From positions 312,001 to 376,000 of the forward strand of contig JAQFVV010000320.1 in NCBI GenBank assembly GCA_028023455.1: a stretch of DNA of 64,000 nt, written 5' to 3'. The stretch is from Epiperipatus broadwayi (Eukaryota; Onychophora; Udeonychophora; Euonychophora; Peripatidae). Each line of letters opens with the position of its first letter. The stretch's first letter is position 1. Below the pieces are notes generated by a model. It was not told the origin of the DNA. It did no database searches and worked only from the letters and a program-made list of their open reading frames with translations. Shown one piece after another: positions 24,780 through 36,310 of the stretch. The position numbers were made by a program, and so were the translations under genes.

Positions 24780-27680
24780 TACTAAATAAGACAGAATGTT
24801 AATAAAAGTAGGGTCTATCAATGTCAGAGAATTAAAGTGTGTAGAAAAAAACCATTAATTTATAAAATGGCTTTATATTATTCAACCACACATAATTGGT
24901 TTTCTGGAAACTTGGGTATGCAACAAATCACAAACAGATCCATCAAAATTTTATGATAATCAAGGATATTCACTATTTTTCAAAGCAGCATTCTTACCTT
25001 CATCTGGAACAGGAATTGTGATAAACAAAATCTCTCCATTCAACTCATTTAAAATAATATATATTAATATGTACATGCTAATTGTTCACTATACCACAAA
25101 AGAATAACACTGAACATAGTATACATGTGCATTCCTCAAGGTAAAATAATAATTAATAGACTTATGTATACAGTAAACTCAAAATTTGTATCCTCAAAAC
25201 ATGCCATCATTCTAATAGGAGATTTTAACATGCCATATAATAAATTTGGAAAAAATAGTGATGTCTGCTAGCATTCCCTCTCATGTCTGGAGAAGAATTT
25301 CTTCCACAGAACTCTATCTTCTTCAACAATAGCAGATAGTTGTTTCTAATTGATCTTGGTTTTTATTCGCCAACATTGCATCATACAATCAGCATATCAC
25401 TCAAAAACTGATCTTTTTCAGATCATTCTCTTGTGATGGTCCATCTTAAAAATGATTTCTCATATATATCTGTGATCACAATAGGTAAAAATTATTAGAA
25501 TACTGTTCCCAGTATGACTAAAGAATATCTCAAAAATATACATATCATTATTCAAAATTCATGTTTTGAAATGGACCCTGTTCAAATATCAATTGTATTT
25601 GTGAACATAATCTCATACACAGTTGATACAATGACAAGAAACTAACCATCCCTTTCAAAGATTTTAACACTTGCAGATGAATTGCACAAGAGAATTACAC
25701 TAGTGTTAACATGTCAGAGAGCTTCACAAATGTAATAGCCCTGAGTAAAGCATATTGTTTGGCTTGTGACTCAATCAAAGAATATCTGATGATAAGGAGG
25801 AGAAAAATATACCTGAATCAAATCCACGTTATATGCAATACATTCATTGGGCACTATCAATTCATAGTAAAATATCTGACAAATTTAACTAACTTTCTAA
25901 CAAATACAATCTATCACATACATGGATTTTATCCCATATCACTGGTTCAATTTGTTAAATAAAAGCAAAATATAACCACATTCCAAAAACTCAGACCCAT
26001 ATCAATGAGTCCACTTGGGATTAAGATCCTGGAATCAGTGATTAAAGGTAGAATTGAATTTTATATTTTTCCATTGCTGTCAAAAACCCAGTTTGCAAAG
26101 AAAGGATCATCAATTGGGCAAGAAGCATTTTGATATAAGATAGTACAGTCAGAAACAACAAAAATAAGGACTAGTTGTAGTTCAGCTATGCTACCAATTG
26201 ATATTTTAATTAATGCATTAGTAAATACATCAATATCCAGGGCATTAATCTCTTTGATTATGAATCTTCTTTTAAATCAAGAAATTTAGATAATTCTTAG
26301 TGGGAAATACCATCATTTATTCCATTTAACTTGATTCTACCAGGTTCACTGTTAAGTTCTCTTTTATTTGCATTGATCCACCCCTTAAAGCATCTGAAAA
26401 TAAGACGACTGGAATAAAGGAAAATGTCTTAGTGAGAAATATTCATCATCATTCATTCAATTTAGCTTGATTCCACAAGGTTCACTATTAAGTGCTCCTT
26501 TATTCAAATTTTATATCAATTCTCCCCTTAAAGCAACTGAAAATAAGATGACTGGAATATTTATATCTGGAATAAAGGAAAATGTTTCATATATTGCATA
26601 CATAGTCTATGTATTCAGGATGTCAACATAAGCAGTATTTCAAAGGAAAGCCTAGTTTGTTTGTGGAATTTCTTTTCCATTTGAATAACTCTGAAATGCA
26701 ATCACAGATACAGGGAAAATTAATGAATAAAGTTGAGAATATAATTAATTTTTATATCACTCTTTACCAAAATTTCCTCTTTAAATCTCCTAATAATGAT
26801 ATATATCACATACTATATGCCTATAATAATATACCCAAAAGCTTTTATATTTAAAATTTACTTAATGTATAGGAAATTATTGTGAGGGGGAAGTGGCATT
26901 AATATCCCTAAGTAAGATTCTATACCCTCTATTTCAAAATGGATTGGGTTTATATTCTATAAAAATTTTCCAAATTCAAAAAATATATTCTCATGTGTAA
27001 GGATATTTCCATATTTAGAAGTAGTTTCTAAAATTACACTCATGGAGAGGCCAGATATGCAATTATTTGAATAGGTATTTTCTACTTTATTATGCATTTT
27101 CAAATCAATATATTGGCCTCCCAAAAATAAAATTAAATACTGGTATCCAATGATAATAACAAACTCAGTTTAAACATAACTAATAAGCAGTTGACTAGAT
27201 AATCCAAAATATTGATTGTTAGAACCAAAATATTACCCTTTTCTCCTAAACTAAATCTTGAAGCACTTCCCACTATTTATTTCTACAGACATAAAATGAA
27301 TTCCATTAACAGTAAAGGTATATGCTAAACTATGTAAAAGAGAATCAGAAACACCATCATATCATCATATCATGTTTTATAATATCTAATGGGATATCCC
27401 CAAAATATTAAAAATAAAAATTACTACAGACATACACTTCTCAATGCATTTAAAAAAAGTATGCATGCATACATTCGAGCCAGCACATTTATACTATTCT
27501 CATTATGGTATACCAGATATACACTTATGTATGGTTCAAACACAAGAAAACATCATAATACATTTAGGAAGAAAATGAATATTATATACATAAGGGATGA
27601 AAAAAATTCACTAACTAACATTTATTCAGACACATGGTCACTAATGCAACTTTTCTCAAATTTGACATGACTCAGTATTA
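24780..27680 (+). pseudogene. LINE ORF2 relic: AP endonuclease and RT
   Basis: Same element as the ORF1 relic upstream. Endonuclease pieces in order: KVGSINVRELK (about 24805-24840), IIGFLETW-like (24890-24915), LIGDFNMP with GDFN at 25218-25229, and SDHSLV with SDH at 25418-25426. RT pieces: LRPISMSPLG at 25989-26018, KTQFAKKGSSIGQEAF near 26080-26130, LPGSLLSSLLF near 26338-26370, and a YIAYIVYV-like stretch near 26595-26615 where the YxDD box is lost. Many stops and frameshifts. The order EN then RT and the zinc-knuckle ORF1 fit a jockey/I/CR1-type LINE. The 3' limit is a guess based on a 93-codon frame ending at 27670. Confidence 0.6.
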
Positions 27681-28265
27681 TAAAATAACTAGATAATTAA
27701 AGGCAAAAAAGATATTAATACAATGATGTATATAGAAAGATATAAATCGTATGCAGCAGTCAGAAAATGCTAAACTGCTTTCAAGATTGCAGTTTTTTTT
27801 GTTATGCATAGATTTGTATTTTTTTCTCATCTACAGAGTATATAATGTAAACCACATTTCTCCCTTTGTTTAAAACCTCATGGTCTTTTCTTATTCTATC
27901 CTATGTATGTGGTACTAAGTATTCTTTGGTAACCTTATAGTTCTATAAAGCTTTTTGAAACTAGATTTTAAGCTGAAATATGAACATTATTTTGCATTTG
28001 AATAATATAAAAAGCTTATTATTTGAATTTGTAAACGTTCTCCTGATATTGGAAATAGAATAAATGGGTTAAATGGTGATAGGCATTAACAAACTGCCAC
28101 TGCTAATAATCAAGTTAAATTCTAAGTCAGAATTCAATATTACTTATTTATCTATACCTGTCTTCAGGTACACAAATTGTTACATTTTTTTATAAAATAA
28201 AATGGTTAAAAGCCTTATCTAATACTATAGCTCTTTAAAAATCATAACTACATTTTTTAAATGAA
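27681..28265. other. AT-rich stretch, no gene seen
   Basis: Possibly LINE 3' flank; nothing recognised. Confidence 0.35.
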
Positions 28266-28385
28266 AACACAGACAAAAGCCAGAGTAATCAATGGCATTA
28301 TTATATGGAGAGTTTTGCCTCTGATTTAACAGCTTTTGTAAGTATAGAGAATGGTGATCATGTTTTTGGAATGCAATGTTTCATG
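28266..28385. mobile_element. Repeat A, collapsed inverted fragment
   Basis: agccagagtaatcaatgg (antisense end) is fused within a few bases to tatggagagttttgcctc and agaatggtgatcatgt (sense end of the opposite copy). It looks like an inverted dimer that lost its whole centre, including the ribozyme. Confidence 0.55.
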
Positions 28386-30256
28386 GATAGACTATCCCAA
28401 AAGCATAAGACTTTTTAAACAAAAAATTAAAACTCCAGCACTATATTCTTTACACACATCATTATTTTATGTACATAAAACTTCAATACTGTTATTGTCT
28501 TATTGGATAAGCTAAGCTCAATATCTGCAATAAACTTCGTTAAAAAAATAGCAAAGCTTACTCTCATTATATGTTAAATAAAAGCTGTTGTTGTTGTTGT
28601 TGTTTTTTTTCAAGTATTTCATATTATAAAGATATGCTGTTTTGCTTTAATGTAATACTCTTTAATTATTGTAAATACTAACAAAAGATTTACGAATGTT
28701 TGAGAAGTACATGTATTCATATATTGTGATAATAATGCATCATATAGCATAAAGTATTAAAAAAATAATCGGTAATATGATGTTCAGAAAGAGAAATTAA
28801 AAATAAAATATAGCTTATTTAAATAATACATTAAAGGCTATGAATTATTTAAAATCTATAATAACGTAATGTAAAGCGTTAGACCAAGTGATATAACGTT
28901 ATTAGCTCGATTCCAGTGCCTGCACTTCTGGCTCTCTTCTTATGAACCCTCAAGCAATGTAGTCATTTGATTATTTATTTATTTTTAATAGCTAAGACAA
29001 TATATTAATTTAAAGGAAATTATAAAAAAAATAGTAAAAAATAAAACTAAAATTGTTAGTCAAAAAGTTGAGGAACTGTTGTAAAATCCGTTACTGTTGT
29101 ACTCAAACTCCTAAAGGTGAACTAATTAAAATATTGTAAATAAAAGTAAAGTATAAGATAGGATAGGTTTCCTTACTAAATTTGTATTAGGGTCAGATAT
29201 TTAATGATGAATGATTTTATGTATTACATATTTGTATTAATATTTATCATTCAGAGCACTTTAACTCTTTAAATTAAATTCAAAAAAGGTTAGGGGGGAT
29301 ATGACTATTGTACTATGAATAGTTGTATATAGTAATGGTTGTTAGTATATAATAATGCACATACTGACAGATAATAGTATATACGCTTATTTTACAATCT
29401 GAGTATAAAAGGAAGGAGTGTATAGCATATAGTTTGGTTTATTAATGGTTTTATTTAGTAAATTATGGATGGAATTAATACATTGAAGCCTTACAGAACT
29501 ATTTATTATTTGAATTTGCTGTAATATAATATTATAAGATATATAAATTTCTGTAATTGAATCCTGTAATGTTTCAATTATGGAAGTTTACCATTAAACA
29601 ACTTAATTGGATTCCAATTAGAATCTAAAATCACTTCATAACATTTGATCATTAAAAAGGGGAGAAAATCTTACAAGTTTGAAAAACAAGCTATTGATTT
29701 ATGGGTATGGGAAATACCTATAATATATATAAAAAGATGGAATGTAAAAAAATTAGAACTAGTCACTAATAGTTATTCCTAGAAATTCTTATATATATTA
29801 ACTTATCTTCTGCACTGGTATATTAAAAGTAAATAGTACAGAAAAGTTGCGAAGTGACTGCCAGTTTGTCAGATCTGAAAATTCAATTCCACTATAGCTA
29901 TGTAAAGCAGTAACTTCAATAGTTATGGATACAACTACCTACAAATACATTATCTTCAGGATGGGTGGCTAATTAAAACTGTTATTTGAGTTGCGAATCT
30001 CTCCCTAAAATGTGAATCGTAAACACCATTTAAAATTTAGCTAGAAACAATAATACTGGATTTTATTTTATTATTATTATTATTATTTTTATTCACGCAT
30101 GCAGACAAGCTGATCTATTTGTATAACACATGTTGGTTTACAAGACAAAAATTTGAACATCACTATATCTATAAATAATATCATAATTACCTAAATAATA
30201 TTTAAATAAGTACTGTTTACTTATTTGTAGCTATACCATGACTTTATAGATTATTA

Positions 30257-30293
<37 letters not shown>

Positions 30294-30490
30294 CTTCAGT
30301 TAATTACCTGACCTATCAGATCCTTTATAAATGTTAAATCAACTAAACCCAAGTTCAAACTCTATGATACCAACATGTTATTATCTTTCCTAGTTTACTA
30401 AGTAAATATTATTGGGTTTAACAAAATTTAAAATTATAAAGCAAAATTTTATTTTAGAATGGAGTGGTCCAATAAAAAGTGGACAATTTA
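28386..30490. other. AT-rich stretch with microsatellites
   Basis: (TTG)n at 28585-28604, (TTA)n at 30066-30088 and a (TC)n(TA)n compound run at 30257-30293. A weak tRNA-like stretch at 28872-28925 was not strong enough to call. No gene seen. Confidence 0.4.
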
Positions 30491-30494
30491 ACAA

Positions 30495-33220
30495 TTAATG
30501 TTAAAGTTTACCATCCGGTTGTCTACAAATATAAGAAATAATCTAAATTCAAATAAATGTTGATCAAAAGTTTTTTTCGGTAAGGGTAAATATCAAGAAT
30601 TATGCAAATATTATACCTTGTTTTTGCTCAGGTTGGAATCATGTGAGTGAGTACACTAGTAATTTCAATAAAATATAACTCGGTATACAGACAGTAGTCT
30701 TATCCACTTTCATTTCTTGGTTTGATGTTAGTGCAGTTTAAACAAATACTAAGTGAATATGGTCTAGCAGCGCCCTAGATTATCTGAATCTAGACAGGTT
30801 ATATCTAATAACCTTTCCATGTCCGGGTTTGAATCCCCTTTTGGTACTTTATTTCTAATAAAAATGGAAGATTTTGCTTTTGGGAGCCATATCACTATAC
30901 GCACTAATATTTAGGTAAAAGTAAAACAACTATAAATTAAAGTGGAGTATATTAGACATAAATCATTTCTCAGATCTTAGCATAACAAATGTGTTTCAAT
31001 GTTTTTATTGTTTATGATTCAGATTATTAAACTATCCCATTGAATGCTGAAAATATAAGAAATGTCTGGCTAGAAAAATTATATGTATGTCCCATCGGTT
31101 CCGGACCATCTGGGGAAGCTGCACATCACATAGGAAAGAAAAGATGTGTCTAAAATAATATTCTACACCTTTCAACTGACCAGAGAAATAAGATGTTTTT
31201 TTTATAGAAGGAAGAAAGCATTCACCTGCATTCAAAGAAGATGAATTAATCTACTGATAAATATTAATCATGAAGTCCAATTAATTGTTACAACAACTGA
31301 TTTTAAACTCAAGAAAATTTACAAATGGGAAAACAACGCTGTATTTCATCCACATGCGACAGGAAAGAAGAAAAATTAATAGATTTCCAAATTGTCCACT
31401 AAAGCAAATAACCTCAATAGATCATCACATCAAATAGTTATACACCTCAAGAAAGAGTTGTTCCCCATAAAACGGAAATAAGCCAGAAATATAGACATTA
31501 TACAAGCAGTTTGACCCTTGGAAAGTCGCCACAAACAAAGATCGTAATTGTTTTATATCTATTTTCTTTATGATATCGCTTAATAAACTTTTAGCAATAA
31601 AGTGGTATATTTTATTTAAAAGAACTTTTAAGAGACTATTCAGATCGATTAAAAAAAGAATGTCTTACTAATAATAACTTTGAGCTTCATAAATGATCTT
31701 GAATGTATGAAATTTTGTTTATTAATTTTACAATATTAATGTGTAAAACAATTTTTTTTTTATGGTATTATGATTTTAGTTTCAACTAATATATTATTAT
31801 TTTGGTTTTAAATAATATTTTGTTATCATGGGATAAAACAGGCACATACATAATGATATTGTATATGTGTATAATTGCGATTGAATGTGGAGTAACAAGT
31901 AGTGTTAGAATATTAGATTAGTTTGTTTCATTAAGTATAGCATTTCAGAGGTAGAAGAGAGGGGGGAGAAAATAATTTAAAACTTGTTTCTAAAACTTGC
32001 TCTTTCAATTCTACTAACTTTTTTTACATTCTATTTACGTTAGATTTTTTAAAGTATGTGTCTATGAGCAGATAATATTTTTTTTCTTGAAATACTTTTC
32101 TCATGGAGTGAAAATCATGGTAATGTGATCCAACTTAATACAAATAATTTGAAGGGAAAGGGGGAGACAAAATTAATCTGAGGATTGTTATATATAATTA
32201 TTATTATTATTATTCATGTCAATTTTCATATTTATCTAGAAATTTTTATGTATATGTTAGAAATGTAGTAATAAATATTAGTTTGTTTTATTAAGGAGGG
32301 TATATATTTCATTAAGTGTAGTCTTTGTTAAGTGTGATTATTCATCATCATCAATGGTTGAATATTAGTTATTTAAGATATAAGTAAATATGCAAAATTA
32401 AGCAATAATTATGAATTTCTTTATAAAATTTAGTTTTATGTTTAGGCTTAGTCCTAGAGCTGTAGTTGAAACTTGTCATTATCGTTATTATTATCATCAT
32501 CATATCGTCATCAAGTTTTAATTAATGAGCTGTTTAACTGTTTAAAGGCCATAAATAAATATTGATTTTATAATATTTAGTGATCTCTTAGTATTATTAT
32601 ACACCATCATCTATTTCTGCAAGGATGAGTGATTGCATCTAAATTAGTTATATATAATCTGAGCTAGTAAACTTATAAAAACATTGAAACACATTTGTTA
32701 TGCTAAGATCTGAGAAATGATTTATGTCTAATATACTCCACTTTAATTTATAGTTGTTTTACTTTTACCTAAATATTAGTGCGTATAGTGATATGGCTCC
32801 AAAAGCAAAATCTTCATTTTTATTAGAAATAAAGTACCAAAAAGGGTTCAAAGGTAATGTAAAGGTTATTAGATATAACATGTCTAGATTAGATAATCTA
32901 GTGGCGCCCTGCTAGCATATTCACTTAGTATTTGTTTAAACATGCTTAACATCAAACAAGAAATGAAAGTGGATAAGATCTATGTCTGTATACTGAGTTA
33001 TATTTTATTGAAATTACTAGTGTACTCACTTCACATGATTTCCATATACCTGAGTCAAAATACAATGGTTATTAATAATTTGCCTATAATTCTTGATATT
33101 TGGACTCCTTTACTCAGATATAATAATATCTTTTGATCATCATTTAATTTTTGAATTTATGATTATTTCTTATATATTGTAGACAACTCAGGTATGGTAA
33201 TATCTTTTGAACTCATTAAT
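30495..33220. mobile_element. 2.7-kb element with ~0.5-kb inverted termini
   Basis: 30505-31007 and 32676-33205 are imperfect reverse complements (for example agatcttagcataacaaatg at about 30973 and its complement near 32695). Each arm contains the same tRNA-like segment (left: ggtctagcagcgcc ... gggtttgaatcccc at 30763-30835), with Pol III A- and B-box character. The 1.67-kb centre holds a (TTA)n run (32197-32216) and short open frames (for example 31032-31235, minus) without a known motif. It may be a long-TIR DNA transposon, or two inverted copies of a tRNA-containing repeat flanking unrelated DNA. Confidence 0.55.
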
Positions 33221-34040
33221 TATGTTACAATATATATATATATTATCTTTATCATATGTGAGAGAGTTAAATATTGTTAATTCTTAATGAGATATACTTC
33301 TACTCTATTTCATGAGTTTAATAACCAAATAACAATAATTTAAATCATAAATGGTAAATAAATGTGTTTGATTATTGCAATTATTATTGTATAATAATAA
33401 TCTTTAATAAAAGTGCTTGAAATAATATTGAATTACAATATTGTACAATTTTGTATTTTAAGGGAAATGAAATATATTTTTAAAAGTTGAAAAAATTATT
33501 ATTAAAAATAGAGAAGGTTGTGTATAATTATTAATTTTATTGTTATTTATATGATGTTTGAATTATAATAGCCATGCTGTATATTTTGTGTAATAAAATT
33601 AGTGTCATCAATTGTCATGGTGTTCTTCATTTTTAAATTTTATTTATATCTTTACTTTACTTTGAAGTTTATACAAAATCTGTCAGTGATAGATATTGCA
33701 TTGGGTTTGATACAGCTATTCATTGTGAAATTATTATAATAAAATTATAATATAAAACTTTACATATTAATATTACATACTTGCACGTAGTCTACAGGTT
33801 GTAAAGTCATTGTAACTAGATAAAGAAGTGACATCTATATTGCTGTAAGTAAAACATCTAGCTTACATGGTGCTCATCATTATCATCTTATAAATGTTTG
33901 CATATGTGTTCTATGCTATACATTTATGCCACAGCAGTCACATTACATTATATTATCTTTTATTTATTCCATTACAATAAATATAAATAGAAGCAATGCA
34001 TAATAATAACTAAAATATATACAATATATTTTAAATGCCC
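33221..34040. other. AT-rich stretch, no gene seen
   Basis: Nothing recognised apart from AT microsatellite runs. Confidence 0.4.
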
Positions 34041-34041
34041 C

Positions 34042-34102
34042 ATAGCTATATTCTTCCAGCCTCCTTTAAATAAAGGAAGTGTGACTGGAAGAATATAATT
34101 AT
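34042..34102. repeat. Short hairpin (~60 nt)
   Basis: tatattcttccag (34047-34059) pairs with ctggaagaatata (34085-34097), and the inner cctttaaataaagg adds more pairs. It could be a small foldback repeat; a microRNA-like hairpin is possible but unsupported. Confidence 0.4.
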
Positions 34103-34127
34103 GACATATTAAAAATTATATATCTAT

Positions 34128-34245
34128 ATTCCACCTTTATTGTTAAAAGGAGGTTGTTTTAACAACAGTTTGAAATTGTTGATTGTTATTGATATTGGGA
34201 TTGTCTAAGTGTTGACTGGTTTTTAATGATATACATATATAGAGA
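34128..34245 (+). repeat. Repeat H copy
   Basis: Starts ccacctttattgttaaaagg and ends gactggtttttaatgatata; shares these blocks with copies at 47.1 and 58.4-59.3 kb. Confidence 0.6.
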
Positions 34246-34704
34246 GTGTGCAAACAATTGCAAAATTAAGTCATTCCATTCATAATTCATTCACAAATGA
34301 TTATGGTTAAAACAAAATCATAATTTTTTGCCATGATTATTTCCATTGCAATATGATCTTTCCTCTCTTACACTACTATTTGAGAAGTTGTCAAGATAAT
34401 GAAGTTAGAATTTTGGAAAATATTTTAATAAAATATACAAATTATTTTCAAGTATTATTTATAATTAATGTCTTATTAATGGGTCTGGTATGTAATAGAT
34501 AGCACATTTTTCTAACATGCCTATGTATAAGGATTCAAGTATAAGTCAACCCAGTATAGCAATGCACAGGATATGGAAGCATTTAATTAATCTTGCTCTT
34601 AGGAAAAAATAATAATAATATAAAAAAAATTGAAGGACTCAGGAGGATTTGAATCAACCCTATATATAAATATATCAAATTTCTACTATATGTTGCTTTT
34701 GACA

Positions 34705-34985
34705 GAATAGCTCCGTTGGTAGAGCGTTTGCCTTAAATTCGATATTCAAGAATCTAAAGGTGCAAGTTCAACTTCTAAGCGAATATTGTCACTGTGCATA
34801 TAGGTCAGCAACACCTGAAGAAGAGTGGAGAATAATACTACTCGAAACGTTGTGTAATTACTAATCTGTATTGTCTATTTGTGTGTAACAAGTTGTTTGT
34901 ATTTGGAAAGTTTAAATAAAGTTTAAAATTTTCTATACACTCAACATTCACTCATAAATAATGGAAATAGTCCAACATATCCCAT
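34705..34985 (+). mobile_element. SINE family K: tRNA-like head and hammerhead-like body
   Basis: The head has an A box (tagctccgttggtagagc, 34709-34726) and a B box (gcaagttcaacttc, about 34762-34775), as in a tRNA-derived Pol III promoter. The body carries the CTGAAGA...CGAAACGTT segment annotated separately. The tail contains gtatttggaaagtttaaata and ends atggaaatagtccaacata. It encodes no protein and would need LINE or PLE enzymes to move. Related tails occur at 10.9-11.1 kb and 35.6/36.3 kb. Confidence 0.6.
34811..34855 (+). ncRNA. Derived hammerhead-like motif (SINE K)
   Basis: Order: ACAC (34811-34814), CTGAAGA (34815-34821; one change from CTGATGA), stem II with GAGT/ACTC pairing, GAAA (34844-34847), ACGT palindrome (34847-34850), T (34851), GTGT (34852-34855), which pairs perfectly with ACAC. 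The layout is that of a minimal hammerhead; the core change makes catalysis unlikely in this copy. Confidence 0.4.
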
Positions 34986-35604
34986 CTTAATCATCGTTAG
35001 TTATATTATAAACAAACAAATAACTTTTTTCTAGTACACATTAATCGATTTCTTTTTACTCAAAGTGATGATGTTAGTTATGTCAGTATGTATATATAAA
35101 ACTTTAATATAATATGTGTTTTCCTTGAATATATGTATAAGTATGCATATATGTATATTAATGATTTATACCGATAAATCTAACAAAATGAATATTATTC
35201 CTTTTTTTTTTTATAAAATTTATTTTAAAGACGGCAATAAAATCTATTTCAAAATTTATTTTCTTAGAAGCTAAGACTTAGACTTGACAGATTTTAAAAT
35301 ATCTTCTAGTCAACTTGATTCGTGGAAAGATTATAAATAAATCATATATATATATAAAAGTTAATTTTCTGAGATTTAATTTTTTTTTTTAAATTTCAAT
35401 ATGCTTCCATTAATCTGTTTTTGCTTTTTTTTCTCTCTTTTTATATACAGTATATTCTGTTAAGTAAATTTTGAACTTGAAATTGTATTTGTTTGATTTA
35501 AAATAGTTATCTATTGGACCAATGATAAAAAGGCATATTCATTGCAAAATGTTTCTGATCAATTTCTGATTCAGTTTAAATATCGTAACAATATGAAAAT
35601 AGTG
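34986..35604. other. AT-rich stretch, no gene seen
   Basis: Nothing recognised between the two K copies. Confidence 0.4.
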
Positions 35605-35728
35605 GCGTACTAGTTGAATGTATTTGAAAAGTTTAAATAAAGGTTGATTTTTTTCTAAAGACATTTAATAACTGAAACACACAGGCTTATTATATATCTG
35701 TGTCTATATATGTAATATACATGTATAG

Positions 35729-36266
35729 GGTATATGAACACAGATCTTCACACGACCACCACTCTCCACACTATCTCATAACACTGATACACTCAAACAC
35801 ATATATGTTGAAAAGATAAATAATCATCAATATCCATATTTCATGCTAAACCAGCAATCATCAATTGGTCCAGATTACCATCTCTACACATATAGGCTCC
35901 AAGAGCTCAGATATATATTAAGATAGCCAAACCTCATACTTTAATAGACAGGCTTCAATCTACTCCACACTCCAACTCTTTAACCGTCGATTTAATTGAA
36001 AATTTGATGATGGAATGCTCAAAGGCTACCCTGAGGCTGAGCCTGTCCATTAAAGTATGAGGTTTGGCTATCTTAATATATATCTGAGCTTTTGTAGCAT
36101 ATATGTGTAGAGATGGTAATCTGGACCAACTGATGATTTCTGGTTTAGCATGAAATACATATATTGGTGATTATTTATCTTTTCAACATATATGTGTTTA
36201 AGTGGGTCAGTGTTATGAGACAGTGTGGAGAGTGATAGGTTGTGTGAAGATCTGTGCTTATATACC
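35729..36266. mobile_element. Repeat B inverted (head-to-head) dimer
   Basis: The arms 35729-35954 and 36040-36266 are reverse complements with scattered mismatches; an 85-bp spacer holds the gatgatggaatgctcaaagg block present only on the left copy. The left copy is antisense, the right copy sense. The left ribozyme core is mutated (TTGATGA); the right keeps CTGATGA and GAAA. Confidence 0.75.
36126..36167 (+). ncRNA. Hammerhead ribozyme motif (repeat B)
   Basis: CCAA (36126-36129), CTGATGA (36130-36136), stem II region, GAAA (36152-36155), TACATATA (36156-36163) and TTGG (36164-36167). Stem I is CCAA/TTGG. Stem III is AUA/UAU around CA, with A as nucleotide 17, so cleavage would fall after 36163. 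Other copies show stem II as GTGCT/AGCAC with loop GGTTT; in this copy the 5' strand has decayed to TTTCT, which should weaken it. Confidence 0.6.
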
Positions 36267-36310
36267 TAAAGACATTTAATAAATTAATTCTAGATGGAAA
36301 TAGTCTAATA

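Larger units (their letters stand above)
35605..36310 (+). mobile_element. SINE K tail split by an inserted repeat B dimer
   Basis: The K tail (ttgaatgtatttgaaaag from 35618) stops at ctaaagacatttaataa (35655-35671) and resumes with the identical 17 bases at 36266-36282, followed by atggaaatagtctaata. The 594 bp between are a repeat B inverted dimer plus about 57 bp of AT-rich sequence on the left. The duplicated 17-mer is read as a target-site duplication. Confidence 0.7.

Noticed and set aside
28872-28925. tRNA-like stretch on +
   Set aside because: Only a weak B box (gctcgattcca); no A box at proper spacing and no stems.
34490-34545. Possible tRNA-like A/B boxes on +
   Set aside because: Both boxes too degenerate to separate from chance in AT-rich DNA.
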